37,247 nucleotides of DNA, taken from assembly GCA_937960595.1 (NCBI GenBank), contig CALGPL010000037.1, positions 1-37,247 on the forward strand, read 5' to 3'. Under the pieces are notes generated by a model. It was not told the origin of the DNA. It worked only from the letters and a program-made list of their open reading frames with translations, and did no database searches. This document shows positions 7,214 to 15,328 of the stretch, in pieces. The stretch comes from an uncultured Anaerolineales bacterium. Its GTDB lineage: Bacteria; Chloroflexota; Anaerolineae; Anaerolineales; Villigracilaceae. Numbering within the stretch: the first letter of the stretch is position 1; every line of letters starts with the position of its first letter. The translations under genes and the position numbers were made by a program.

Positions 7214-8581
7214 ATGTTGATCATCTTGAGTGACATCCATCTGGCCGACGGGACGTGCGCCAAGCCGGTCTCGCAGGCAGCCTTCGAACTCTTCGTCGAT
7301 CGTCTGAAAGAAATCGCCTTATACGCTTCCTGGCGGGAAGATGGGCGCTACCGGCCGCTCGAGCAAATCGACATCCTCCTGCTGGGCGACATCCTCGAAT
7401 GCCTGCACTCCACCTTGTGGCTTCAGGACGAAAACGGCCAGCCGCATGCCATCCGACCCTGGTCGGATTTTCAAGACCCGGCTTATGCCGACCTGCTCGA
7501 TAAGATCACCGCCTCCATTCTGAAAAACAACGCCGGCAGCATCGCTCTGCTGCGCAGCCTGACCGAGAAAGGCCTCGGCCTGCCCCCGCCCACCCAGAAA
7601 GAACTGCCGGCGCTGAAAACCCGCGAGCGCGTTCCCGTGCCGGTGCGAATCTTCTATTTGGTGGGCAACCACGACTGGTACTATCACCTTCCCGGCCAGG
7701 CCTTTGAGGCCAGCCGCGAGAGAGTCCGCCAGGCCTTCGGTCTTTCCAATGCGCCGGGGCCGTTCCCGCACGAGGTGCGCGAATCGGACGAACTGCGCAC
7801 GCTATTGGCCGAGTACGAGATCTACGCCCAGCACGGCGACTTGTACGATCGTTTCAACTATTTCAAAGAAAAAGGCCGCAACGCGGCCAGTCTGGGCGAC
7901 GCCTTGGGGGTTGAAGTCCTCAACCGTTTCCCGCTCGAAGTCGAAAAGCAGATGAGCACCGACCTTCCGCCTGGCATCGTGGACAGCCTGCGCGAACTGG
8001 TCAATGTCCGCCCGGCCCTGGCCGTCCCCTTGTGGATCAGCGGCCAGTTGCAACAGAACGACGTCAGCCAGAAACACCAGGAGAAATTGAAGTCCATTTG
8101 GGATGAACTGTGCAATCAATTCCTGACCCTGCCTCTTGTGCGCGAGGCCGATAAACGTTTCAAATTCGACCTCATTGACGGCTTGGAAGTGGCTATCAAA
8201 CTGACCGACCGCATTTCCTTCAAGACCCTCGATGAGGTGGTGATCTGGCTGCGCAGAAAGATGTGGGGCAACGAAATCTCCTTTGCCCACTTTGCCCTGC
8301 GCGAGGAGGCCTTCTTGCAGCGCAAAGCCCGCTTCATTGTTTACGGTCACACCCACCATCACGAAGTCGTCCCGCTCGATTCCATTCCTGCCGGTCCGCA
8401 CAAGACCAATCAGATGTATCTGAACTCCGGCACCTGGCACACCTACTATGACCTGGCGCTCTACAAGCCCGAGGAACAAAAATTCATTCCCTATCAGGTG
8501 TTGACCTACCTTTCATTTTACAAAGACGACGAGCGCGGCGGCCGGCGCTTCGAAACCTGGTCGGGAGTCTTTTCTGACTAA
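7214..8581 (+). CDS. Calcineurin-like metallophosphoesterase
   Basis: This 455-residue cytoplasmic protein has all the dimetal phosphoesterase motifs: SDIHLADG at the N terminus (DxH), LLGDILE (GD), VGNHDWYYH (GNHD), QHGDLYDRF, and VYGHTHHHEV (GHxH). The substrate cannot be told from the sequence. It is longer than most family members because of a helical insertion between the HGD and GHTHHH motifs (about residues 225-375). The start at 7214 is fixed by a perfect AGGAGG six bases upstream; an in-frame ATG at 7184 lacks one. It opens an operon: its TAA overlaps the ATG of the YCII gene (TAATG). Confidence 0.85.
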   Translation: MLIILSDIHLADGTCAKPVSQAAFELFVDRLKEIALYASWREDGRYRPLEQIDILLLGDILECLHSTLWLQDENGQPHAIRPWSDFQDPAYADLLDKITASILKNNAGSIALLRSLTEKGLGLPPPTQKELPALKTRERVPVPVRIFYLVGNHDWYYHLPGQAFEASRERVRQAFGLSNAPGPFPHEVRESDELRTLLAEYEIYAQHGDLYDRFNYFKEKGRNAASLGDALGVEVLNRFPLEVEKQMSTDLPPGIVDSLRELVNVRPALAVPLWISGQLQQNDVSQKHQEKLKSIWDELCNQFLTLPLVREADKRFKFDLIDGLEVAIKLTDRISFKTLDEVVIWLRRKMWGNEISFAHFALREEAFLQRKARFIVYGHTHHHEVVPLDSIPAGPHKTNQMYLNSGTWHTYYDLALYKPEEQKFIPYQVLTYLSFYKDDERGGRRFETWSGVFSD

Positions 8582-8880
8582 TGCCTGAATACCTTTACCT
8601 CCTTCATCCTTATCGTCATGGATTCTTCGAGCGGCCCACGCCCGAAGAATCGGCCATCATGGAAGAACACTTTGCCTACCTTCAGCAAGCGGCCGCCCAG
8701 GGACGGGTCCTGCTGGCCGGCCCTTGTCTGGACGATACCTTCGGGCTGGTGATCTTCCGCGCCGAGAACGACCAGGCGGCGCAGGATTTTATGTTTGGCG
8801 ATCCGTCCGTTGAGAAAAACGTCATGGCCGCCGAACTGCACCCCCTGTCCATTTCGTTATGGCTGCAAAACGATGAGTAA
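8581..8880 (+). CDS. YCII-related domain protein
   Basis: This 99-residue protein matches the small alpha/beta YCII family: N-terminal YLLHPYRHGF, a helix (PEESAIMEEHFAYLQQAAAQGRVLLAG), then the signature GPCLDDTFGLVIFRAENDQAAQDFMFGDPSVEKNVMAAELHP, with conserved His and Asp residues. The family includes proteins resembling muconolactone isomerase folds; most have unknown activity. It overlaps the genes on both sides (one base upstream, eight bases downstream), so co-translation with the phosphoesterase and the esterase is likely. Confidence 0.8.
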   Translation: MPEYLYLLHPYRHGFFERPTPEESAIMEEHFAYLQQAAAQGRVLLAGPCLDDTFGLVIFRAENDQAAQDFMFGDPSVEKNVMAAELHPLSISLWLQNDE

Positions 8881-9928
8881 ACGCCTCGATCCCGCCCGCT
8901 TGCTCACCCGACTCGAAGAGGGCGGCAATCCGGTCATCGAAAGAGACGCCGCCATCTTCGTCTGGAAAGGCGCGGCCGCCCCGCACCTCCTCTCTGACCT
9001 GCACGGCTGGGAGGACAACCCCCGCCCTCTCGAACGTCTGAGCGACGATCTCCACGCCCTGCGCCTGCCGTTGCCCGCCGATGCCTATCTGGAATATGCT
9101 TTCCTAGACCCGACAACCGGCCAGCGAGTGCGCGACCCGTTCAACCCGCGCCGCATCTGGAACGGCGTCGGCCATTACAATCACTACTTCTACATGCCCG
9201 CCGCCGCCCCCAGCCCGCTGACCCGCCGCCAGCCGGACGCCGTGCGCGGCACAGTCACCCGTCATGAGGTCCCGACCGCCGACTTGGCCGCCGGCCGCAA
9301 ACGCCTCGTCTCCCTCTATCGTCCGCCGACCGGCGATCCGGTCCCCCTCCTGGTGGTCTACGACGGCAGCGACTACCTGCGTCGCGGCCGCCTCGCCGTC
9401 ATTGTAGACAATCTCATCGCCCAGAAGCACATCCGGCCGCTTGCCCTGGCGCTGGTACAAAACGGCGGCCCGGCGCGGATGATCGAGTATGCTTGCTCGG
9501 AAGCCACCCTGGGATTTCTCCTGCAATCTGTTCTGCCGTTGGCCCGCAGTCAGTTGCGTTTGATCGACCCGGCGCGTCGGCCCGGCGCGTACGGCATCCT
9601 GGGCGCTTCGATGGGCGGCTTGATGGCCGTCTACACCGCCCTGCGCCTGCCGCATATTTTCGGCCATGCCCTCAGTCAGGCCGGGGCCTTCGAACTCGGC
9701 GACGATGAGACGATCGTCATGCAAATGATCCGCCACATGCCCAAAGCGCCTCTCCGTCTCTGGCTGGATGTCGGCCGGATGGACTTCCTGCGCCAGGCCA
9801 ACCGCCGCATGCAGGCCCTCCTTGCCGAAAAGGGCTATTCCTTCACCTATGTTGAGACCGGCGGGGCGCACAATTACACCACCTGGCGCAATGTGCTGGG
9901 CCAGGCGCTGGTGGAGATGTTCGGCTGA
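8873..9928 (+). CDS. Fes-like esterase (enterochelin esterase family, alpha/beta hydrolase)
   Basis: This 351-residue protein has an N-terminal beta-sandwich region similar to that of enterochelin esterases (FVWKGAAAPHLLSDLHGWEDNP) and a C-terminal putative-esterase domain. The nucleophile elbow is GASMGG (Ser246), the likely histidine is His333 in TGGAHNYTTWR, and an acidic residue lies near LDVGRMD (300-304). No signal peptide is present, so it would act in the cytoplasm on an ester such as an imported siderophore or another small substrate. No siderophore genes are nearby, so specificity is unknown. The start ATG 8873 lies inside the end of the YCII gene; upstream in-frame codons are a shadow of that gene. 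It is followed 23 bases later by the Nudix gene. Confidence 0.8.
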   Translation: MSKRLDPARLLTRLEEGGNPVIERDAAIFVWKGAAAPHLLSDLHGWEDNPRPLERLSDDLHALRLPLPADAYLEYAFLDPTTGQRVRDPFNPRRIWNGVGHYNHYFYMPAAAPSPLTRRQPDAVRGTVTRHEVPTADLAAGRKRLVSLYRPPTGDPVPLLVVYDGSDYLRRGRLAVIVDNLIAQKHIRPLALALVQNGGPARMIEYACSEATLGFLLQSVLPLARSQLRLIDPARRPGAYGILGASMGGLMAVYTALRLPHIFGHALSQAGAFELGDDETIVMQMIRHMPKAPLRLWLDVGRMDFLRQANRRMQALLAEKGYSFTYVETGGAHNYTTWRNVLGQALVEMFG

Positions 9929-9951
9929 ACGAGATTCCCCAAACTTCCCCG

Positions 9952-10407
9952 ATGATCCTGGCCACGTTGTGCTACCTCAAGCACGAGGGCAAGACCCTGA
10001 TGATCCACCGCAACCGCAAGGCCGGCGACATCCACGCCGGCAAATGGAACGGCCTGGGCGGCAAGTTCGAGCCAGGCGAAAGCCCCGAGGCATGTGCGAT
10101 TCGCGAAGTGCGCGAGGAGAGCGGGCTGGAGATCCATGCCCCGCGGCTGCGCGGGCTGTTGATGTTCCCGAATTTCAAGGGCAATGACTGGTATGTTTTC
10201 GTCTTCACGGCAACAGAGTTCCGCGGCGAACTGCGCGATTCTCCGGAGGGTGAACTGCGCTGGATCCCGGACGATGAACTCGAGCGGCTGCCGCTCTGGC
10301 CGAGCGACCGTCTTTTCTTCCCCTGGCTGGAGGGGGAGCGTTTCTTCTCGGCCCGATTCGTCTATGAGGGAGACGAGATGAAGAGCCATCAGGTAACTTT
10401 TCATTAA
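9952..10407 (+). CDS. Nudix hydrolase, MutT/8-oxo-dGTPase-like
   Basis: This 151-residue protein has a complete Nudix box at residues 37-59 (G-x5-E-x7-REVREESGL). The GKWNGLGGKFEPGE segment before it is typical of MutT-like 8-oxo-(d)GTP diphosphatases that clean the nucleotide pool. After the box come LRGLLMFPNFKGNDWYVFVF and GELRWIPDDELERLPLWPSDRLFFPWL, also common in that group. It is the last gene of the run starting at 7214 and is followed by a weak hairpin at 10420-10442. Substrate preference is inferred from resemblance only. Confidence 0.85.
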   Translation: MILATLCYLKHEGKTLMIHRNRKAGDIHAGKWNGLGGKFEPGESPEACAIREVREESGLEIHAPRLRGLLMFPNFKGNDWYVFVFTATEFRGELRDSPEGELRWIPDDELERLPLWPSDRLFFPWLEGERFFSARFVYEGDEMKSHQVTFH

Positions 10408-10419
10408 AAAGAACCGATT

Positions 10420-10442
10420 CAACCTTTTTGCTACAAAGGTTG
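10420..10442. repeat. Hairpin CAACCTTT / AAAGGTTG
   Basis: An eight-base perfect inverted repeat with a seven-base loop lies 12 bases after the Nudix stop. No T tract follows, so termination is uncertain. The CAACCT...AGGTTGCC motif recurs at 31297-31327, which suggests a dispersed palindromic element. Confidence 0.5.
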
Positions 10443-10523
10443 CCCGGAAGGCTCTGGCTTTTCACAACAAAAGTGTTAAGTCCTCGTTGGGGAATTGCAA
10501 AGCAGGAATGATGATCCTGAAGA

Positions 10524-10542
10524 TATAATGAATTGAGAGGAG
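10524..10542 (+). promoter_or_regulatory. -10 hexamer and ribosome site for membrane-protein gene
   Basis: TATAAT at 10524-10529 is followed by AGGAG at 10538-10542, five bases before ATG 10548. The nearest -35-like element, TTGCAA at 10495-10500, is 23 bases away, which is too far for normal sigma-70 spacing. The -10 is therefore tentative, while the ribosome site is firm and decides the start. Confidence 0.45.
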
Positions 10543-10547
10543 TGGGT

Positions 10548-11204
10548 ATGAAAGAGCAGCGCCCCCCAAAATTTGTCATTGGATTGATCATTTTCGGCGT
10601 GTTATGGATTCTGATCGTTGCCGCCATGCGCTTTCAGATCCTTGTGCCGCGCTCTGTGCTGGAATGGCTCAGCCAAAGTCCCAACCCGCAGCAGGTATTG
10701 TGGGCCTTTGGGGCCGCCGTCGCCAGCGTCATCGTTGGCCTGATCCGCCTGGGATTTCAAATTCCCTTGCTGAAGAGCAAACTCGAGGACCCCAACAACC
10801 GGATTGCCGAGTACCTGGCCGGATTGCCGTTGTGGGTCATCGGCGCCATTTTTGGCATCTCCTTGATTTTTCTGCTGACGGTTTTCCCCTCCTGTCAGGC
10901 GCCGTCCACCGTGCTGTTCGAAGTCCAGGGGCTCGAACAACCGCTGCGCCCGGCCGATACCCTGGTCGTCTCGCCGGGAGAGACTCTTACGATCATTGCC
11001 CGGCCGATCGACGAGGCGAATATCCTCTCCTGCACCTGGCAATACGCCGGGAATGCCTTCATCACCATCGGCGAGAGGAACGGCTGTCAAATCAGCCTCG
11101 AGGTTGCCCAACAGGCCGGTAACGGGTTCGTGACTTTGCAAGTCTGGCAGAATTTTTGCAGTCAGAAGTCGCTCTTCACTCTCCAAGTACAAGTTGTCCC
11201 CTAG
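10548..11204 (+). CDS. Hypothetical membrane protein with extracytoplasmic domain
   Basis: I do not recognise this 218-residue protein. It has three predicted transmembrane helices: FVIGLIIFGVLWILIVAAM (about 9-27), VLWAFGAAVASVIVGLIRLGF (about 50-70) and VIGAIFGISLIFLLTVFPSC (about 96-115). The roughly 100-residue C-terminal domain is rich in beta strands (VLFEVQGLEQPLRPADTLVVSPGETLTIIARP...FVTLQVWQNFCSQKSLFTLQVQVVP) and has four cysteines, which suggests disulfides outside the cell. The start is fixed by AGGAG five bases upstream. The next gene, a lipoprotein whose N-terminal part has a similar Ig-like look, begins 12 bases downstream, so the two are probably co-transcribed. Confidence 0.75.
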   Translation: MKEQRPPKFVIGLIIFGVLWILIVAAMRFQILVPRSVLEWLSQSPNPQQVLWAFGAAVASVIVGLIRLGFQIPLLKSKLEDPNNRIAEYLAGLPLWVIGAIFGISLIFLLTVFPSCQAPSTVLFEVQGLEQPLRPADTLVVSPGETLTIIARPIDEANILSCTWQYAGNAFITIGERNGCQISLEVAQQAGNGFVTLQVWQNFCSQKSLFTLQVQVVP

Positions 11205-11216
11205 GTCGCGTTTTCC

Positions 11217-12248
11217 ATGAAAGGGATTATCCGCTTCTCCATTTTGATAGGACTCACCGCCCTTCTCAGCACCGGCTGCGGACCCGCTTCCTCTTCTTCT
11301 GCAACGGTCAAAATTCTACCGGAACAGTGCAATGTGCCCGCCAATGGGACGATTGGCCTGACTCTGGCCGGCAGTCTGCATGGGAATCCTACCATTCAAT
11401 GGGAAGCGACCGGCGGCCTGATTCGCTCCACCGGTTCCGGTTTCACGGCCGAACTGAGCGCCCCGCCCACCCTGGGCGAAGTCGTCGTCACCGCCCGGAT
11501 TAGCGGCAGCGCCACCCTGACGGTCAACCGCTCATGCGTGGTTTTCGCCCCCGATACCTCCACGCCTGAATCGTCTCCCACGCCCACTGCAACTCCCATC
11601 CTGGAGCAGACGGTCATCATCAGCGAGGTGATGGCCAACCCTTGCGGATCGGACGATTTCAAGAAATGGAACGAGTACGTCGAACTCTACAACTACGGCG
11701 ATCACCCGGTAGATGTCGGCGGGCTGTGGCTCTACGACCCCGGCGAAACCGGCACGCCCGATCAAATCATCGCTTGGGACAATCGTTTGCCGACTACGCT
11801 CCTCCCCCAGGGATTGATCACCGACTCGACCGTCATCCCCCCGCGTGGCTTCGCGGTCATCCTCTCGCCGCTCTATCCTCAGGGCAGCGACCCCTACCGC
11901 ATGCCCTACCGTTTCCCCGCCGGCACCCTCCTCCTGACCATCGAGGGCAGCGAACGCCTCGGCGACGATTTGCTGAGCATCGTCGGCGAGGGCCGGCCCG
12001 ACTTCCTCGTTCTGTACGAAGGCGGCTTCAACTCCGTCAGCAAAGTGATTTCCTCCTACGGCGGCCCGACCCCCGCCCGCTACCCCTACGAATTTAGCGA
12101 TCCCACCCCTTACGATAATTTTCCCCTCCTCCTGCACGACTGCTCTTCGGCCGAACGCATCGACCCTCTCGGCCCGGACGTGGCCGAGAACTGGTACGAG
12201 GTCCGCAACGGCGGCTCGCCAGGCACAGCCCCCTATCCCTTGCCCTGA
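11217..12248 (+). CDS. Lipoprotein with lamin-tail domain
   Basis: This 343-residue lipoprotein has a signal peptide with a lipobox at Cys21 (LSTGC). An Ig/BACON-like region follows (ATVKILPEQCNVPANGTIGLTLAG...VTARISGSATLTVNRSC), then a Ser/Thr/Pro linker (about 113-130), then a lamin-tail domain beginning VIISEVMANPCGSDDFKKWNEYVELYN and continuing DVGGLWLYDPG. Lamin-tail domains in bacteria are found on secreted or surface proteins and are thought to bind ligands or nucleic acid. It would sit on the outer face of the cytoplasmic membrane. It shares a transcript with the membrane protein before it and is ended by the hairpin at 12259-12289. Confidence 0.8.
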   Translation: MKGIIRFSILIGLTALLSTGCGPASSSSATVKILPEQCNVPANGTIGLTLAGSLHGNPTIQWEATGGLIRSTGSGFTAELSAPPTLGEVVVTARISGSATLTVNRSCVVFAPDTSTPESSPTPTATPILEQTVIISEVMANPCGSDDFKKWNEYVELYNYGDHPVDVGGLWLYDPGETGTPDQIIAWDNRLPTTLLPQGLITDSTVIPPRGFAVILSPLYPQGSDPYRMPYRFPAGTLLLTIEGSERLGDDLLSIVGEGRPDFLVLYEGGFNSVSKVISSYGGPTPARYPYEFSDPTPYDNFPLLLHDCSSAERIDPLGPDVAENWYEVRNGGSPGTAPYPLP

Positions 12249-12258
12249 ATCCGCTTCG

Positions 12259-12289
12259 GAAACCCGGCCTCTCCAAGAGACCGGGTTTC
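12259..12289 (+). terminator. Strong hairpin terminator after lamin-tail gene
   Basis: GAAACCCGG (12259-12267) pairs with CCGGGTTTC (12281-12289). After one C/A mismatch, CTCT (12269-12272) pairs with AGAG (12276-12279) around a CCA loop. Stem quality is high, but no long T tract follows. Confidence 0.7.
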
Positions 12290-12330
12290 AAGTTCCCCTG
12301 CACCGACAGGTGAACTGGACGGTTTTAATA

Positions 12331-12336
12331 TATAAT
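12331..12336 (+). promoter_or_regulatory. -10 hexamer directly before coaBC (leaderless type)
   Basis: TATAAT lies eight bases before ATG 12345, so transcription would begin at or within two bases of the start codon. No Shine-Dalgarno sequence is present and no clear -35 is visible. Confidence 0.55.
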
Positions 12337-12344
12337 CAAGGCAT

Positions 12345-13553
12345 ATGTCCATCTTGTCTGACAAACACATCCTTCTCGGCGTGACCGGCTCGATCGCCGC
12401 CTACAAGGCCGCCGACCTGGCCTCCCGTCTGACCCAGGCCGGGGTGCGGGTGGACGTCATCCTGACGCCCGCGGCCGAGAAATTCATCGCCCCCCTCACC
12501 TTCCAATCGGTCACCGGGCGCAAGGCCTTCACCGACGCCGACCTGTGGGGCGGCCAGGCCCACGTCCTGCACGTCGGCCTGGGCCACACCGCCGACTTGC
12601 TGGTCATCGCCCCCTGCACCGCCAACACCCTGGCCAAACTGGCCCACGGCACGGCCGACAACCTGCTCACCATCACCGCCCTGGCCGCCCGCTGCCCGAT
12701 CCTCCTCGCCCCGGCCATGGACGCCGGCATGTACGAGCACCCGGCCACCCAAGAAAACGTGCGCCTCCTGCGCGAGCGCGGCGTCTCCTTTGCCGGGCCG
12801 GGCGAGGGCCGCATGGCCTCCGGCCTGGTCGGGCGCGGCCGCATGCTCGAACCGGTCGAACTGTACGGCCACATCCGCCTGGTGTTGGGCAAAGGCGGCC
12901 GCCTGGCAGGCAGGAAAATCGTCGTGACGGCCGGCGGCACGCAGGAACCGCTCGACCCGGTGCGGGTGCTGACCAACCGCTCGTCGGGCAAGCAGGGATA
13001 CGCCCTCGCCCAGGCCGCCCTCGACGCCGGCGCCAACGTCGTCCTGATCAGCACCCCGACCGGCCTGACCCCGCCCGTCGGCGCCGACCTGCGCCAGGTC
13101 CACACCGCCGAGCAGATGCTGGCCGCCGTCCTGACCGAGTGCGCCGGAGCCGACGCCCTCCTGATGGCCGCCGCGGTGGCCGACTTCCGCCCAAAATCGG
13201 TCGCCGGCGAAAAACTCAAGAAGCGCGACGGCATCCCCCAGGTGGAACTCGACGCCGCCCCCGACATCCTCGCCGCCCTGGCCGACTCGGAATGCCGTCC
13301 GCGCTGCGTGGTGGGCTTCGCCGCCGAAAGCCGCGACCTGTTGCAAAACGCCGCCGCCAAACTCCAGGCCAAAAAACTCGACCTCATCGCCGCCAACGAC
13401 ATCTCCGCCCCCGACGCCGGCTTCGGCGTGGACACCAACCGCGTCACCCTCCTCTACGCCAACGGCCAGAGTGAAGCCCTGCCTCTGATGAGCAAGACCG
13501 AAGTCGCCGAGGCAATCATCGAACGATTAGCGGTGCTTTTGGAAAATTCATGA
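12345..13553 (+). CDS. coaBC: CoaBC: phosphopantothenoylcysteine synthetase/decarboxylase
   Basis: This 402-residue bifunctional flavoprotein of CoA synthesis has an N-terminal decarboxylase half (CoaC, FMN-binding, LLGVTGSIAAYK at 10-21) and a C-terminal ligase half (CoaB, VTAGGTQEPLDPVRVLTNRSSGKQG at 194-218; AAAVADFRP...KLKK at 275-293). Active-site His76 corresponds to E. coli Dfp His75. Two other positions differ: PAMD (Asp126) replaces the family's PAMN, and MASG (Ser159) replaces the LACG-type cysteine. In E. coli those residues (Asn125, Cys158) are reported as important for decarboxylation. The ligase half looks normal, and the gene is full length and intact. It starts at a -10-adjacent ATG with no ribosome site, and its TGA overlaps the next ATG (ATGA). 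Confidence 0.92.
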   Translation: MSILSDKHILLGVTGSIAAYKAADLASRLTQAGVRVDVILTPAAEKFIAPLTFQSVTGRKAFTDADLWGGQAHVLHVGLGHTADLLVIAPCTANTLAKLAHGTADNLLTITALAARCPILLAPAMDAGMYEHPATQENVRLLRERGVSFAGPGEGRMASGLVGRGRMLEPVELYGHIRLVLGKGGRLAGRKIVVTAGGTQEPLDPVRVLTNRSSGKQGYALAQAALDAGANVVLISTPTGLTPPVGADLRQVHTAEQMLAAVLTECAGADALLMAAAVADFRPKSVAGEKLKKRDGIPQVELDAAPDILAALADSECRPRCVVGFAAESRDLLQNAAAKLQAKKLDLIAANDISAPDAGFGVDTNRVTLLYANGQSEALPLMSKTEVAEAIIERLAVLLENS

Positions 13554-14284
13554 GTCCCATTCTCGTCATCTCGGATATTCACGCCAACCTGACGGCCCTC
13601 GAGGCCGTCCTGGCCGACGCCGGCAAGGTGAGCGAAGTCTGGTGCCTGGGGGATATCATCGGCTACGGACCAGACCCGAACGACTGCGTCGAGCGCATTC
13701 GCAGCCTGCCCAAACTGACCTGCCAGATCGGCAACCACGATGTGGCTGCCATGGGCGAGATGCCCCTGGCCGCTTTCAACAGCGAAGCCAAACGCTCGCT
13801 CCTATGGCAAAAAGAACAACTGACTCGCGAGAATCTGGATTTCTTGCGCAGTTGCGCCCGCGAGGTGACCGTGCGCGGCGAGGTCTCGCTCGTCCATGGC
13901 AGCCCGCGCGATCCCATCTGGGAATACGTGCTGAACACCCTGGTGGCCCGCTTGAACCTGAACTATTTCACCACCCCGTGGTGCTTCGTCGGTCACTCTC
14001 ACTTTCAGGCCGTCTTCCAGTACCGCCAGGCGGACGATGACTTCGTCATCGAAATTCCCAAGCCCGGCATGCGTTACGAGATGACCGACCGCGCCATCTT
14101 CAACCCCGGCTCGGTCGGCCAACCGCGCGACCGCGACCCGCGCGCCGCCTACGCCCTCTACGATCCAAAGACTCAGGTCTGGGAGCCGCGCCGCGTGGAG
14201 TACGACATCGAGGCCGTCCAGAAGCGCATCTTGGCGGCAGGCCTGCCCCAGCGCCATGCCGACCGCCTGAGCGGCGGCTGGTAA
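13550..14284 (+). CDS. YfcE/MJ0936-type metallophosphoesterase
   Basis: This 244-residue cytoplasmic phosphoesterase has the motifs of the class III calcineurin-like group: SDIHANLTALEAVL, LGDIIGYGPDPNDCV, IGNHDVAA, LVHGSPRD, VGHSHFQ and the FNPGSVGQPRDRDPRAAYALYD tail. This combination is typical of small proteins that hydrolyse phosphodiesters such as bis(p-nitrophenyl) phosphate in vitro; the physiological substrate is unknown. It is translationally coupled to coaBC (ATGA at 13550-13553), so it might serve nucleotide or cofactor turnover, which is inference only. It is shorter than and different in family from the phosphoesterase at 7214. Confidence 0.88.
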   Translation: MSPILVISDIHANLTALEAVLADAGKVSEVWCLGDIIGYGPDPNDCVERIRSLPKLTCQIGNHDVAAMGEMPLAAFNSEAKRSLLWQKEQLTRENLDFLRSCAREVTVRGEVSLVHGSPRDPIWEYVLNTLVARLNLNYFTTPWCFVGHSHFQAVFQYRQADDDFVIEIPKPGMRYEMTDRAIFNPGSVGQPRDRDPRAAYALYDPKTQVWEPRRVEYDIEAVQKRILAAGLPQRHADRLSGGW

Positions 14285-14298
14285 CTGCCGGCCTGCGT

Positions 14299-14324
14299 GG
14301 AACTTTTTACAGGGGGAAGACGTC
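14299..14324 (+). promoter_or_regulatory. Possible ECF-sigma promoter upstream of DUF4349 gene
   Basis: GGAAC at 14299-14303 followed 17 bases later by CGTC at 14321-14324 resembles the -35/-10 pair of extracytoplasmic-function sigma factors (GAAC ... CGTC). It lies 38 bases before ATG 14363, just after the phosphoesterase stop. It would let the envelope lipoprotein gene respond separately to envelope stress. The match is by eye and short motifs occur by chance. Confidence 0.4.
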
Positions 14325-14362
14325 TTTGGACCAAACGAATTCAGTCCAAAGGAGGAAACGCT

Positions 14363-15289
14363 ATGAAAAAGAGAATCGCCTTTGCCCTGGTGCCCTTGCT
14401 GCTGACTTTGTTCCTGGCAGCGTGCGCGCCCGCCAGGCAGCAGGCCTCTGCCCCTGCTGAAGAGTACCTGATGGCGGAACCGGCCGGCCTTGCAGGAGGC
14501 GCCGCCCCCGAAATGCCCGCCCGCGGGGCTGTAGCCCAACCCGCCGCCGATTCCGCCGCACCGACCGACCGGCTGGTCATCATGAATGCCGATCTGGACA
14601 TCGTCGTCGCCGACCCGCAGGCCAAGGTCCAGGCCATCGTCGCCCTGGCCTCCCGCATGGGCGGCTTCGTGGTCGAGATGAACCTCTACCAAGCCTACGC
14701 CAGCAGCGGCCAGCGGGTTCCCCAGGCCTTCGTCCGCATCCGCGTCCCGGCCGCCGACCTGGAGCGGGCGCTGACCGAGATCAAGGCCGACGCCGTCGAG
14801 GTGCGCAGCGAGACCCGCAGCGGGCAGGATGTCACCCAGCAGTACACCGACCTGCAGTCCCAGTTGCGCCACCTGCAGGCCGCCGAAGCCGAGTTGATGG
14901 AGATCATGCAGGAAGCCACCGATACCCAGGATGTGCTGGACGTCTTCAACCAACTCGAATACTATCGCGCTCAAATCGAGAGCGTGCGCGGGCAAATCCA
15001 ATACTACGAGCAATCTGCCGCCTACTCGCTGATCAGCGTGACGGTCGTGGCCGAGGAGGCTATCCAGCCGATTCAGATCGGCCCATGGACGCCCAAACGG
15101 GCCTGGAACCAGGCCGTTCAAGATCTGGTGCGTTTCTTGCAGAACTTCGCCGATTTCTCGATCCGCTTCTTCACCTACACGCTGCCGGTGTTGATCTTGG
15201 TTTTCGGTCCGCCAGCCCTGTTCGTGTGGGCGATCGTGGCGGCGGTCCGGCGCGGTCGCCGCAAGAAGGCCCCTCCGGCTTCTTCCTGA
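14363..15289 (+). CDS. DUF4349 lipoprotein with C-terminal membrane anchor
   Basis: This 308-residue protein begins with a lipoprotein signal (MKKRIAFALV...LAAC, Cys21), then a low-complexity Ala/Pro stretch. The DUF4349 domain (about 70-250) opens DRLVIMNADLDIVVADPQAKVQAIVALASRMGGFV and includes FVRIRVPAADLERALTEI. A coiled-coil region (LQSQLRHLQAAEAELMEIMQ...YYRAQIESVRGQIQYYEQ) follows, and a transmembrane helix near the C terminus (TYTLPVLILVFGPPALFVWAIVAAV) is followed by a basic tail. DUF4349 is often found in envelope-stress or anti-sigma contexts; its biochemical role is not established. The start is fixed by AAAGGAGG seven bases upstream; a GTG at 14297 is not supported. A terminator follows at 15298-15321. 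Confidence 0.85.
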   Translation: MKKRIAFALVPLLLTLFLAACAPARQQASAPAEEYLMAEPAGLAGGAAPEMPARGAVAQPAADSAAPTDRLVIMNADLDIVVADPQAKVQAIVALASRMGGFVVEMNLYQAYASSGQRVPQAFVRIRVPAADLERALTEIKADAVEVRSETRSGQDVTQQYTDLQSQLRHLQAAEAELMEIMQEATDTQDVLDVFNQLEYYRAQIESVRGQIQYYEQSAAYSLISVTVVAEEAIQPIQIGPWTPKRAWNQAVQDLVRFLQNFADFSIRFFTYTLPVLILVFGPPALFVWAIVAAVRRGRRKKAPPASS

Positions 15290-15297
15290 GCATGCCT

Positions 15298-15328
15298 GGA
15301 GTGCAGCGCCTGCTGCACTCCTTTGCTT
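15298..15328 (+). terminator. Rho-independent terminator after DUF4349 gene
   Basis: A perfect ten-base stem, GGAGTGCAGC (15298-15307) with GCTGCACTCC (15312-15321), has a four-base loop and is followed by TTTGCTTT. The T-rich tail runs straight into the TATAAT used by rsmG. Confidence 0.8.

Noticed and set aside
10495-10529. TTGCAA/TATAAT as a full sigma-70 promoter before the membrane-protein gene
   Set aside because: The spacing is 23 bases, too long for a normal promoter; only the -10 is kept, as tentative.
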